Positions 20,500 to 31,689 of a stretch of DNA of 64,000 bases are shown one piece after another. This stretch comes from Ditylenchus dipsaci. Lineage: Eukaryota; Nematoda; Chromadorea; Rhabditida; Anguinidae. The notes under the pieces are model-generated. The model had not been told where the DNA came from, searched no databases, and worked only from the letters and a program-made list of their open reading frames with translations. Location of the stretch: assembly GCA_004194705.1 (NCBI GenBank), contig SADC01000002.1:434001-498000 (forward strand), given 5' to 3'. A program made the position numbers and the translations under genes. Position 1 is the stretch's first letter, and every line of letters starts with the position of its first letter.

Positions 20500-20860
20500 A
20501 CTTCAGTTGGGAGCCAATGTTGTGAATCTGGGCGTAATCGTTTTGCCAATGAAACTTTTGCCAATGAGATCTTTTTTGCCAATGGCATCTTTTTACCGAT
20601 GAGATGACTTCGCCAACGGTATGTTTCGCCAATAGCTTCTTTTCTCAAGTATTCTTATTCGTTTGTCCAGCAAATTACCGCTCATTCTGTAGCTCATCTA
20701 ACTGGCTACTAAACGAGTGGTAATTTGACTGACAAAGAAATTACATTACTCGAGAAAGAAGCTTTTAGCGAAAGCATAACCATTGGCGAAGTGATCTCAT
20801 TGGCAAAAGTTTCATTGGCAAAACGACTACGCCCGTAAATCTTAGAGCTGTCAACACCGG
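20500..20860. repeat. Foldback with TTTTGCCAATGAAAC tandem arms
   Basis: Left arm CGTAATCGTTTTGCCAATG plus GCCAATGAGATC and GCCAATGGCATC units; right arm inverse (ATTGGCGAAGTGATCTCATT, ATTGGCAAAACGACTACGCC). The short loop contains unrelated sequence. Confidence 0.75.
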
Positions 20861-21681
20861 TGCCACTTACAACACTGGTTGCACCCTCAAGAATTTTAGT
20901 CTAGCATCTTCAGTGCATAGTGCTTGAAAAATACGTCTCAAAGATTTTTTCCTGACATTTAACACTTGAAGTTCGGAGGAAACGTTCGTCTAGATGTGGC
21001 GAGGATATTGTTATTTTTATTATTTCATTTTGTTTATTATTTCAATGTTTTGCTAAAATCGAAGCCGAATTAATAGCCGAAAACAAAATTATTCGGGTTC
21101 CGGCGTTGATTTTTGGCTGAAAGCTTTGGTTTCGCTTCGGTTTTTGGTTAGGCTGGCCGAAGGTGTCATGCGAGAACCCCATGTAGGACAGTGAATTCAT
21201 CCTTTTGCATGGTCATGACTTTCTCTATTGAAATGCTTTGCAGTTGGTTCTATCAGCATGGCGAGACTTGAGCGATAAGTTTTGATAGCATATGATTTTA
21301 TTTGCAATTTGAGAAATTGTGAGATTTGAACTGCAAGAAATGCGTCGAATATTTGCGCTGCATCCTTATGAACTACAAGATTTGTGCCTCACTGTATGCA
21401 AACCAACGTATGTGTTGCGAAAATTGCGCCGCAAAGTTTCACAACTGTTAGACAGATACTGTGAAACTTGAACTGCAACAGTTGCGCCAAGAATATTTGC
21501 GCTTAACTTTTGATTTCCTTGATTTTGAAAGATTTAGAAGGCTTTTGCAGTTCTTTTTTCGACAGTTTTGGTACCAAAAATGCAAGGATTCTGATTTTGC
21601 ATTGTAAAGATTCTAATTTTCACTAGTCGCTTCAAAAAAATTACAATGTTTTTGCCATAAGGTCTACTTTTTTTCGATATA
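20861..21681. other. No gene recognised
   Basis: No domain, splice pair or element boundary is visible. The GGCTGGCCGAAGG word near 21150 also occurs near 15830, so part is old repeat. The final TA is the target duplication of the next element. Confidence 0.45.
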
Positions 21682-21997
21682 CAGTTGAGTTCCGATGTAA
21701 CGACACCCTAATATATAGCGACACTTTTTGAAAAATTTCGTTGGCCGTTAGAAATTAGTTAAATCTCACCCCGAAAATAACGTCACCCAATATGATGACA
21801 CCCGTCGCCCATTCTCGACAAAAAAAATTACCCTAGATATAACGTGTCACCATTTTCCAAATTTTTTCATTATTGTCCATTTCACTTAAAGTTTTTAAAG
21901 GGGCATACTAGCGCGTACACCGCAAATTAAGGCGGGGACCAGCAACTTTTCAAAAATCGTCGTTGTTTCACTCGTTTCATGTTAATCTAAGGTTAAT

Positions 21998-22820
21998 CAT
22001 TTTTTTGTGGCAAATTTCTTTGTAGCTAATTTACTTTTTTTTGTAGCAAATCCGATTTTCGTCTGTAGCACTTATACTTGAGCTAGTGTGCTTATTTATG
22101 TCTAAAAACTTTAGAAATATATATACATATGTCGATACACTTAATCCGCGTATCGTTTTCAGTCTTTTTAGACCAAAACGATTTTCGAGAAAGCCGAACC
22201 GAGAATTTCGGTTTGGTCCAGCACTCGAAAATTGCAAATTCCTGATAGATCATAGGCAGTTGGCAAAAGGTCCCACTTTCCCCCGCTATTTCGGCCAAAC
22301 CTTTTCTTAACAAGAAAAAGCCCGTTAAGATCCAAAATTTATGGACTGAAGTGTTGCTCTCTCAAAGTGTGGAGCAAAATGTGGCTAAGGTTGATTGTAA
22401 TCATCGTGCATTGTATTTATGGTGAATTCGGTAAGGCTTGCGCATTTTAATACTTATCCATCAGAGGTTGTTAAGTAATGAAGCAGCCGAAGAGTGCCAG
22501 ATGTTTTTGTGTATGTTAATTAGACTAGAGCCAGCGGCTTTACCATCAATTAATTCAACCTGTCTTTTATGAAGTCAGAATACAAATTTGATAATTCAGA
22601 AAATAATAGAGCACACTAGCTCAAGTATATGTGCTACGGACTAAAATGGATTTGCTACAAAAAAGAGTAAATTTGCTACAGAAAAAACATAAATTTGCTA
22701 CAAAAAAAAAATTAAATTTGCCGCAAGAAACTTTTTCTGAAAAAGTAATTTGCTACAGAAAAAATTTGCCACAAAAAAAAAACATTTTGCTACAAAAAAG
22801 TAAATTGCCACAGAAAAAAT
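21998..22820. repeat. Foldback with TTTGCTACA(G)AAAAA tandem arms
   Basis: The left arm has inverse words (TTTGTAGCAAAT, CTGTAGCACTTATACTTGAG). The right arm has CTCAAGTATATGTGCTACGG followed by six or more AATTTGCTACAAAAAA units up to 22820. The centre is unrelated sequence with a CACACTAGCTC palindrome at each side. Confidence 0.75.
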
Positions 22821-22822
22821 GA

Positions 22823-24920
22823 TACCGTATTTACTCTAATTATACCCAGTCTGTAATTATCACCCAGTCTCTAATTACCCCACCCCAAGGGGGGTTGTAA
22901 AATTATCCCCCAGTCTCTAATTATCCCCCACCCTAGGCCATTTTACCTACACCGTTTTAGCTTTTATTAAGGCTTGCTAATTTGGATGATATCAATGCTT
23001 GGCGTATGATGAAGAGGAGCGGATTGAAACGGTTTCTGAGGATGAGCAATTGAATTGCCCGGCGGAAAATCAAAAGAAAAAGTCTACACCGTCGCTCGAA
23101 AGCTTGAAATAATCGACTACGCCAAAAAAGTCAATTCTATCAACAGCGCTGCCAGAGAGTACAATGTGGACCGCCATATGATACGTGATTGGAGGTCAAA
23201 AGAAGCTTATCTACGTCGTACAAAGCAAGTGTCCTTGGTTGATATTTTAATGCCAACTTTGTAATTGTCCTGTTTATAGAGATTCTATATCTCATGGTGC
23301 CGAAAGAAAAATCTTCCTGGTGGTGGGCGTCCTCTCCTCGATCAAGATTTTGATAATGGTCTGGCTGATGGGTTCGTGAAGAAGAGCAATGAAGCAGAAG
23401 GTTTCTCGAACAATGATCGTCGCAAGAGCAGAAAAAATGTTCCAGCCTACATTTGGATCTGAGAAGAAGACATTTCGGTTAGTCTTTGAAAAGCGATAAT
23501 TATTTGTGCAATTTTGTTTTTAGGCTAGCATCGGATGGCTGCAAAAATTTTGGAGCGCCATAATTTCGTGCAAGGCTGCAACTACCAGATGCCAGAAACC
23601 TCCAGCTGAATATCAGCAGAAACTCGTTGATTTCATCATGTATCTTCGAAGAGTACGGGCTAAAGAAAAGTGAGTAATGTTCAAAAATGAATCTTTAGTT
23701 GTGATCCAGGTACACTCCATCTTTGCTGCGATGAGACACCCATATGGTTAGACCCTACTCAGGGAAAATGCATCGATTTTAAGGATCAAAGACGTATGTT
23801 TAGTCAATTTATAAGTTATTATCGTTTACGAAGGATTTTAGGTTACCGTGATTTCAACTGGACATGAAAGTCAAGAATAACAGTCCTGCTGACAGCTCGT
23901 TCTGACGGTCAAAAGTGTCTGCCTTATGTTCTTCTCCAAGGAAGCGTATCGATCCTAAAATTGAACAGAAGTTTCGTGGCAAGCTGAATTTGGCCTGGGC
24001 TGGAAAAGTTGGATGAATGATGAGTGGACAAGGATTATCTTAACAAGGTTGGTTCTAGTTAAAAGGCAATAAAGTGTTTTTATGTTTAGACCTTCGGTAT
24101 CATCTATTTGGCAAGCGACTGCTGGTGTGGGATGCCTTTCGGTGTCATCTCAGTGAAGAAACGAAAGAGAGTTGAAGAAATTAAACTGGATACGGCTGTA
24201 GTTCCTGGGGATGTACTAAATTTGTGCAGGTTTTTAAAAACTTTTACGAACCCAGACAGACGTCTCAGTGTTTAGGCACCTGATGTGTGCTGGAATGCTC
24301 CTTTTAAAGCTAAGATTCAGCAACTATATGATTCTGGATGGCAAATGGAGAACGAGAATTTACGGCTAGAAACAACCCGCGTGCACCAGCAGTTGATGTC
24401 TATCTTCAATGGATTTACGAAGGATGGCAAAGTTTGACCAAAGAAGCCATAGCAAGCTCATTCAAGACATGTGGTACAAACTCTTTCTGATCCTTTTATG
24501 TGTGTATAATTATGTGATTTAGGAATTACAAATGCAGCTGACGGTTCAGAGGATGATGAAATTCATTGCTTCAAGCAACATGGGCCGGCTTCAGGTGGAA
24601 GACTGCTACTAAACAAGCTCGTGAGAATACAGAAATAGATGCTCTGATTCCAGAAGAAATAGACATAGAAGAGGACGCAGGAAACGGTTATGAAAGCGAC
24701 GTCTCGTTGGAGTGGAATGTTATGTAACTGTTTGAATTTTTATGTTTGTCCGTGGAATAAAGTTTGATTCACGTGTAAGTGTATTCTTGGTGAATAATTA
24801 AGCTGGTTTTTCAAAGGTCGAATAATTCTCCCCCAGTCTCTAATTATCACCCAGTCTCTAATTATCCCGAGGGGGGGTTGAAAAATTATCCCCATGGGTA
24901 TAATTAGAGTAAGTACGGTA
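22823..24920 (+). mobile_element. Pogo/Tigger-like transposon carrying its transposase
   Basis: Ends TACCGTATTTACTCTAATTA and inverse TAATTAGAGTAAGTACGGTA. Subterminal words ATTATCCCCCAGTCTCTAAT are repeated on both sides. The interior encodes a CENP-B/Tigger-type transposase on the plus strand. It is the only TACCGTATTT-family member in the window with coding sequence, so it is the natural source of activity for the family's MITEs. Confidence 0.88.
23055..24727 (+). pseudogene. Tigger/pogo (DDE_1, CENP-B-like HTH) transposase, frameshifted
   Basis: The N-terminal helix-turn-helix is clear: VARKLEIIDYAKKVNSINSA, then AREYNVDRHMIRDWRS. After an intron comes RFYISWCRKKNLPGGGRPLL, the GGGRP linker typical of the family. 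Later pieces are IGWLQKFW, then LCCDETPIWLDP (first catalytic Asp), HLFGKRLLVWDAFRCHLS (second Asp) and APDVCWNAPFKAKIQQLYDS (third Asp, matching the PLDVxxNKPFK position). The C-terminal acidic tail is ADGSEDDEIHCFKQHG. Short introns separate the pieces. At least three frame breaks occur (near 23460, 23870 and 24010), so the copy is decayed or badly read. The start codon is uncertain. Confidence 0.8.
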
Positions 24921-25339
24921 ACCTAAATCTAATATTCATGACCTTATCCTAGTTTTATAAAGTAAAACTTTCATCGGATCGAGTAGAACGCTTATAAAAA
25001 ACGGTCGTGAGAGAATAAATTGCTGGTCCCCATCTTGATTGCAGTGTAACGCGGGTATGCCCCTTTAAGCTTATTTTTTTCAACAAAATGTTTTGCGAAT
25101 TCATCGGACATACTGTTTCAGTTAACATCACATATCTGCTTTTTTCCTTGTGGCGATAAATAATTACTTTTTTGAAACATAAAACTTTTAACCCAATTTT
25201 TGAAACTTTTGCCAATAAAAATTTGATTCGTAAAATTTGACTAGTTCGTTGAAATAACTCACCCCAATTTAATGACACCGCCAATATAACGACACTTAAG
25301 GTCAGTCTCGAGAAGTGTTTTTATATCGGAACTCGACTG

Positions 25340-25425
25340 TACCGTATTTTCTCTAATAATACCCGCCTTTTTTTGACTAGGATTTGATAGTTAGGAACAT
25401 TTAGGAACATTGTTGGAAAAACAAG
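25340..25425. repeat. Orphan left end of a TACCGTATTT-family MITE
   Basis: TACCGTATTTTCTCTAATAA begins on the very TA that is the right target duplication of the mariner-type element. No matching right end is found downstream; the unassigned transposon starts at 25430. Confidence 0.65.
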
Positions 25426-26062
25426 ACCTCACAGCCCCAAAATTCGAAATCATAATTACTTTCGAAATTTCGCGCCAAATGAAAAATTCATGGAAATCGT
25501 GGTTTCTGACCATTCCTCTTCTGTTACACTTCTTCAGTGGAATTTCCTGAACATTTTGTAAAATCTTACGCCTATCAGGTTCCCTAATAAATGGGCTTTC
25601 AGATGAGCTATCACTTGCTACAATATGCTGGGAAAACTTTGATTTTCAAAATGTTTTATGAAAAATGGACAAATTTTTTTCCTGGGTAATGCTCTAAAAC
25701 AGGTTTCTTGTGGTCATTAGTCACATATTTTCATGGGGTTTTGCGTTAAAAACATAGAGCAAGAAATTTGCTACATCTCTGTGAAAAAATTTGTCAAAAA
25801 AAATGCGCATTTTCGCGATTTCATGCGGGACGAATAAAAAACTACCAAAAACGCCCATTTTTGACTAGAAAAAATGAGTTGCTGGCTGTAAAGTGGTTCT
25901 AGTCGTTGATTTTGTGTTCTATCAAAAATCTGTCTGATGATCATGTACTAGAGATCATGGGCTACATTTTGGTGCATAGAGTACTTCCAAAACTGTCGTT
26001 TTCGGATTTTCCTCTGTGCCTTAAATTTTGACTAAAATTTTATTGTATTCAGGTATATAAAT

Positions 26063-28614
26063 ATGGTCCCAACAAGGCGTCAAACAGCAGTGGATACCGT
26101 CGACAATTTGCTAAATGTGATGAAAGGTGATACAACAGAAGCTAAAGAAGTGCGAAGAAGAGGAAAAATGAACGGAAGAAAGAACAAGCGCTTCAACTAG
26201 CATCTGCGAGGATATCTCACCTTGGTATGGTTTGCTTATTCATTTATTCGATGCTTAACTGTTATTTGAACTAAAGACAAGCGCAAAGCAGCATCACAAC
26301 TGAGTGAGCAGCAGTCTAAGCAATCATCTCAAGCTCAAGCTCTGCTTTCTGAGAAAATGAGACATGTGGCCGCTGGTCGTTGGAGCAAATCAAGAACAGT
26401 GAAGTCGAAAACCGTGGAAGCATCCGAAATTCCAAGCGGTAATATATTTGCTTGTATTTTTTCCAATGTTTTTGTAACTTTTCAGGACCGAGAAATCAAG
26501 AAATGCTTCACAGAAGCGTGAGTGTGCAAGTCGACAGCAGTAAGAAGGAGATAGCTCAGCTTCAAGAAGACAAAGAAGCTCTACTTCAGCGATTAGTTGA
26601 ACCAAAGACTCGCAAGAGGGTAAATATTATAACTGTGAGTGTTATCAGTAAGTTTGGTTTTTTCTTACAGATTTCCCGTAAGCCTCTTACAAAATGTGCC
26701 AGATCAGCTTCTCTCAGCAAACTCGATGAGATTGCTAAGTACTTCCGGAATAAAGATGGTGATCCGCCCTCTTATGAAGAAATGCAAAAGTCATTCCAAA
26801 TTTTTCGAAAGCGACTTGGAATTATCTCGCCATCATGTGTCATTGTCAGCAATGGAAGATGTGCGGTTATGCAATGGAAAGCTGTCTGGTCATCAACGAC
26901 GTGAGTTGAAAAGTGGATTGAGAAAAGTTATTTTTTCTCAAAAATTTTGTGAGCTATTTTGGACCTTATGTACTTTGGGGGGGGGCACCGATTTTTTCAC
27001 CAAAATTTTTACGTTTTATATAGTGATAAAGTTAATTATGGTGATTTAATTGACCATGATCACTTTATCAACATATTTTCTATGGTCACTAAGAGACGGT
27101 TAACATAATTATTATGATTATTAGAATCAACATGTAAAAATTGAAGAAAAAACCGAGGTGAAAAATCGGTGCCCCCCCCAAAGTACATAAGGTCCCTATT
27201 TTCGTTTTCTAGTTGGCAAAGACATGTTCGCGCCGACTGAAAAGGTAAAGAGTCTTGTCCGGGATATCTCAAGTGAACTCCAGTTCCAATCAGCAAAGGT
27301 TATGGGTGCTAGCTACAGTGGCTGTCCAATGTGAAAGAAGTGCTACAAAAAAGACTGGTCAGGCTGCAAGAATCTCAGAAATTGGACTTCTCTGGTCACT
27401 TCAAACGAAAAGCTCTTCCTCATTCTGCTTGGCGATAAAGGAGGCTCAACTACAAAAATTGCAATTGGTATTGGTAACCTGAGGAAAGCAAACAGCGCAA
27501 ACAATCTTCTACTTATTGCAGCCTTTGACGACGATGATGCTCACTCTAATCTAAAGAATCTCGAGCAACTCTTCCAGCAACTTGATTTCTCGTTTATGTC
27601 AGGCCGTGAAGTAGTTTGGTAAGATTGATTAGTTTCATGACTCCTGTGATCTTCACCACATAGACGGCTCTAGTATGTGACTGGAGATGTCAAGTTTCTC
27701 AGTGGGCTTTACGGTCACCTTGGCTCCAGCTCCACTCATCCATGTGTTCTCTGCAACTCTGACAAGGAATCTCTCCGACTGACTCAAGCTTACCAAAGAC
27801 GTACGTTGCATTCCATTCAGCAAAATTTCCTAAAATACGTCGTTCTCACTCAGGATCGACCAGCCTTGTCCGCGAAAGAAAAAGTGTGGGTTCATCGAGA
27901 ATGTAAATCTATAACAAAAGAGCCACTCGTCAAAATACCAATAAGCAACATCGTTCCTCCTTCTTTGCACATCATTCAGGGACTTTGCCAAATGTGATCA
28001 ATTGGATAGAAAAAGCGGAACCAAGTCTGCTCAGCAAACTAGAAGAGGTTTACAGAAGCCTTGGCGCAGAAAAGCAAGCCTGGTACCAAAGCTTTACAGG
28101 TTTGTTTTGATTACGTGCTTTTTGTGGTTGTACAAATTTTTTATAGGGAATCATTGCCGAAAGCTGTTAACTGGAGATGGCCAGATCGCATTGCTAGTGT
28201 CATACAATGTCATCCAAAGCAGGCTGCCTTTCGTTCGCTCCTCTCCTTGCTAGGAGAAATGCAGTCGATGTCAAAAGCAAGCTTCCTCGCTGAAGGTGAA
28301 ATAGCACAGTTCAGCAAGTGGTCACAGGACTTCTTTGCCTGTCTAAAGGTGGCCTTCGCATGTCACTTTTCGGCTGATATATATTGTTGGATTTAGCAAC
28401 ATTCCCAAATGTTTCGATCACTCCAAAGTGTCATATGTTGTGTTCTCATGTTTTGGAATTTATGAAGCTGCACAATTTTTGGGGACTGCTGTCAGAGCAA
28501 TCGATGGAATCATTGCATCGGATGGTAAATGGAGATGAGCGAAGGTTTGCGTCCCTTGGAAGAAGAGAGAATATATTGAAGAAAATAGTGAAGAAAGTTA
28601 TGTTAGAAATGTAG
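26063..28614 (+). pseudogene. Transposase of the unassigned transposon (multi-exon, frameshifted)
   Basis: Start ATG at 26063 gives VPTRRQTAVDTVDNLLNVMK, then a long Lys/Glu/Gln coiled-coil-like stretch (SEQQSKQSSQAQALLSEKMR, KKEIAQLQEDKEALLQRL). Next comes LSKLDEIAKYFRNKDGDPPS. The core holds LGDKGGSTTKIAIGIGN with NSANNLLLIAAFDDDDAHSN (candidate first Asp), then TGDVKFLSGLYGHLGSSSTH with CVLCNS (candidate second Asp and a CxxC), then VPPSLHIIQGLCQ. It ends with TPKCHMLCSHVLEFMK and WGLLSEQSMESLHRMVNGDE (candidate catalytic Glu) to TAG. I recognise this motif series as common in uncharacterised invertebrate proteins but cannot name the family. Several frame breaks occur (near 26160, 26820 and 27340) and introns are short apart from the MITE-bearing one. 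Confidence 0.65.
26962..27195. mobile_element. MITE with GGACCTTATGTACTTTGG ends inside a transposase intron
   Basis: Left GGACCTTATGTACTTTGGGG and exact inverse on the right, each with a G/C homopolymer, then matching CACCGATTTTTTCACC arms. A related TACTTATGTACTTCGGGG end occurs at 51317. It lies between two coding blocks, so splicing could remove it. Confidence 0.78.
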
Positions 28615-28845
28615 TTTTTGATCTTGATACTGTTATGAATGTCTACTAAAATGTTTCACTGAAATTACTTTAGTTTGGCAATGAAATTACAGAACGGGAG
28701 TCAATGATAGACCTCGGTTCGTATCAAAACATGTGAAAAAGTGACATTTTCACAAAATATTTTTTGAATTTCTTGGCGTTTTGTTTATTTTAAAGTAATT
28801 ATGATTCGAATTTGGGGGCTGTGACCTTTGTGGTTGCCCCTTAAG

Positions 28846-29695
28846 CAGTGTTCGGAATTTCTGAAATTCTCGTACTCGTACTTCGTACAAGTATTTTTTT
28901 GACCTCGTACTTCGTACTCGTACTCGTGCCGCGCTACAAAATTTCGTCGTACTCGTACTAGTAGTACGAGCTGAAAAAGGCTCTTACTCGTACTCGTACT
29001 TTACTCGTACCTGAGAAAAAGTTCATACCGTTCTCGTACTTGAATAAAAATCCTTACTCTTTAAATATTTTCACAAATTTTATTTAATTTAAGTAACATT
29101 TTTATATAATTTTTGTCGAATGAGGAATTGACTACCATAAGGGACTATTTTTTAGAATAATTCAGTATTAGAAACACTACGCGTTTACTACTGAAGCCTT
29201 GAGCAACGCTTTGCATTGCGGTTTTTAAAGGAGTAGATATTTGACACACATAAAATGAATAACACACCATCACCAAAACCTAGCTGCTTCGCATCCTTGG
29301 AATAAGGCATATTATGACTATACCATGGAAAGGCATAGATTTTTACGGCCGCTTCGTGTGCCTTGAAATGAGGAATACCATGACTATACCATGAAAGAGA
29401 CGTCGATTCGAAAGATTAATCAGAACATTTAAAGGACAAATAGGAAATTATGCTTTCAAAATGCATTTCTCATTCAAAAACTCATGCTTTTATAAAAAAA
29501 TTCTGCTTAAAAATAGCCAGAAAAAACATGGCACTCGTACTTAAAGTTTCTCTTTGTACTCGTACTTGTTCTTCGTCCTGGTACTCGTACACTAACCTCA
29601 TTATTTTTTCTATCGTACTAATACTCGTATCTCTGTTTTTCAGCTGCTCGTACTTCGTACTCGTACTCGTAGTACGAGTACGAGTTCCCACAGTG
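28846..29695. mobile_element. 850-bp hAT-type MITE with CGTACT-rich arms
   Basis: Ends CAGTGTTCGGAA and (inverse) CACTGTGGGAA. The flanks are CCCTTAAG (28838-28845) and CCCTTAAC (29696-29703), an 8-bp duplication with one mismatch. Both arms consist of overlapping CGTACT/TACTCG words. The AT-rich centre has no coding sequence. It begins only 22 bp after the unassigned transposon. Confidence 0.83.
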
Positions 29696-29703
29696 CCCTT
29701 AAC

Positions 29704-30145
29704 TTTAAAGCTGAAAAAAAATTCAGAAGTTTTCAATATTTTATTCAAATTTCCAAACAACTCCCAATAATTTGTAGCAGTTGCAAAGTTGCGAATGATA
29801 TAATAAACATTTTTATTGATATTTCTGCATCAATCAGAATTATTAAAATGAAAAAAGAAAGGATTTATCTTAAAAATCTCCGTTTTAGCTAAAAAGGTTG
29901 TTCAATTTTCAAACTCAGTTTTGAAAAATTAAAATGTCTTATGTATTTCAGAAGTCACCTCTCATATTGACACCTATTATACACCTCTTTCACCTCTCAT
30001 AAACCTCTCAATTAAAATTGCTTGCAGAATCTAAATCTTTGGGATCTGATCAAAATCATTTTTATGTGTTAAGATCAGTGATGTTAGAATTACGATTACG
30101 ATTAATTTACAAATTTTGATTAGGTTGATCAAAACTATTAAATTT
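29704..30145. other. Spacer plus partial copy of the 18-kb foldback arm
   Basis: 29704-30029 shows nothing recognisable. 30030-30145 matches 17975-18165 (GGATCTGATCAAAATCATT, GATTAGGTTGATCAAAACTA), so the GGTACTAATT element sits beside the same foldback family in both places. Confidence 0.55.
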
Positions 30146-30530
30146 GGGTACTAATTCGGTTTACACCCACCCCATTTTTTATTTTTTTTTTGCATTTGCT
30201 ATTTTGGTCGTGTTCTTGTTTTTGTCAATCACTCAGTCAATTTCGTCAATCCGGAGACTGGAGCGCACACTCAGACGATCGAATCAACATGGCAGAAGTT
30301 CAAGAGAAGGCACAAGCTAGAATATGGCACACATCGTTCTGTTTTTAAAAGTTATGTCTCAGATTTTGTTTGGCGTCGAAAGTTCAGTGGAAATGATAGT
30401 ATGTTTATTTATGGTCTCAGATTGTTGAACTGTATGTATGTGAATAAATAAAATATGTTTGTCGCAACATAGAAACCGATAAACCCAAAACTGGGGGTGG
30501 GGTGTAAACCGAATTAGTACCTGTAAACCG
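30146..30530 (+). mobile_element. GGTACTAATTCGGTTTACA element, copy 2
   Basis: Opposite orientation to 19444-19822 and closely similar along its length. Contains ATGGCAGAAGTTCAAGAGAA and GTTTGGCGTCGAAAGTTCAG. An extra terminal unit TGTAAACCGAATTAGTACC follows at the right end, so the terminus is duplicated. Confidence 0.75.
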
Positions 30531-30540
30531 AATTAGTACC

Positions 30541-30950
30541 ATTTTTTAGTCAATAAAAAAATTGAGTTTTGGGACACCCAAAATACCTATTTTAAACGTT
30601 TTTGAAGGTATTTAGGGCTATTTCGGGGTGGGAAAAGACCAAGAATAGACCAATTTAGTGTGAAAAGAAAGATGATTAAACATATTTTTGTTGACTGGGC
30701 CCTACCGCATAAAGAAACTCTGTTATGCATACATTTTCATGCATCCAGAGTCACTTTCGAGTGATTCGCGTCTGAGGTATGTGGGTGTGCGCATCTCAAC
30801 CCAAGCAACCAGGCCCCTGCACCCCTTTCGGGGCGCAGGGGCCTGGTTGGTTAGAGATGCGCGCACTCACTTACCTTAGACATAATTCCGAGCAAGACTC
30901 TTGACAAAATTCATTTAGAAACTCTTTTTGCCCAGCTCCAGTGACCATAA
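30541..30950. repeat. GC-hairpin family, copy 6
   Basis: The outer arm (30541-30690, AAATTGAGTTTTGGGACACC) matches the inverse of 19960-20100. The core is complete at 30700-30950 with tip CCCCTTTCGGGGCGCAGGGG. Confidence 0.75.
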
Positions 30951-31189
30951 GATGCCAAAACAGGCTGGTATACTTCGGTAGGGTCGGATTTTTCAACTTG
31001 GTTTGTAAAAAAAAAACTATACCTAAAATTAAATTTCAGGAATGGTTTCATTAGAAACAAGTTAAAAAATGCGTACAGAAGTTTAATAATTAGATAAAAA
31101 TGTTGAATTGGCGGGGAACAACCGCTGCGCGCAAAAACATGGTCTTTTAATCAATTTTTTATCATTATTTGTGTAGCTCAAGATCTCAG

Positions 31190-31335
31190 CTTTCTTACAA
31201 GCTATCAATTGACCAAATGAGGTTAAAAATAGTTACAGGAAAAGTCTTTGAATGAGAAATCTCTTCAATATACTATCTTTTCAACTTTTTGAAACCTCAT
31301 TTGTTCAATTGATAGCTTGCTAGAAAGCTGAAATT
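31190..31335. repeat. Small foldback with AAGCTATCAATTGA arms
   Basis: CTTACAAGCTATCAATTGA with CAAATGAGG on the left pairs with CCTCATTTG and TCAATTGATAGCTTG on the right. The same 'gene-like' words (GAGCTATCA, AGAAAGCTGAGAT) recur near 42370, 48725, 50270, 53095, 53210 and 60825. The flanks 30960-31190 and 31340-31690 show AT-rich repeat debris only. Confidence 0.6.
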
Positions 31336-31689
31336 CTGAACTACACGCTAGTTGAAAAAAAATGGAAATTCATTAAAAAATCAAAGATGGAAAAAGGTTT
31401 TAAAAAATCTGTGCTAGAAAGAAAGTATTTCTGTGACTATTTTCGAGTATTCTAAAAAAAATATTCGAAAAAAATATTATCCTCTGAATAATCTTAAATT
31501 TTCTAAAAAATCTCAATCTTCACATTCCTCAAATTATTCAGCGGAGTTTGATGACTCATTAGACAGCTAAGATTCAGACTTACGCTAGTGCAAAAAAATT
31601 CAAAGATTACAACAAAAATATAAAGAAAATGGCAATAAAAATTTGCTGGGAGAAATACAATAATTTGCTGGTGAAATACAGACTTTGGT

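Larger units (their letters stand above)
21899..25064. mobile_element. TTAA-flanked MITE with AGGGGCATAC ends, expanded by insertions
   Basis: TTAA-AGGGGCATACTAGCGCGT on the left and the inverse ACGCGGGTATGCCCCT-TTAA on the right. GGGGACCAGCAA occurs in both arms in inverse orientation. Smaller relatives are at 39436-39664 and 46720-46952. Confidence 0.7.
21682..25339. mobile_element. Mariner/pogo-type element with CAGT(T/C)GAGTTCCGAT ends (host of nested elements)
   Basis: Left CAGTTGAGTTCCGATGTAAC and right inverse CAGTCGAGTTCCGATATAA, each next to TA. ACGACAC words are repeated inside both ends. No transposase of its own: most of its length is nested insertions (21899-25064, which holds the 21998-22820 foldback and the pogo element). 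Confidence 0.75.
25430..28823 (+). mobile_element. 3.4-kb transposon of unassigned superfamily
   Basis: Terminal inverted repeats of about 33-35 bp: CACAGCCCCAAAATTCG, then AATCATAATTACTTT on the left, and the inverse with one or two differences on the right. The flanks are ACCT (25426-25429) and ACCT (28824-28827), consistent with a 4-bp target duplication. The interior gene has spaced acidic motifs in an RNase H-like order but I cannot place it in Tc1, hAT, piggyBac, MULE or pogo. A MITE sits in one intron (26962-27195). Confidence 0.75.
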
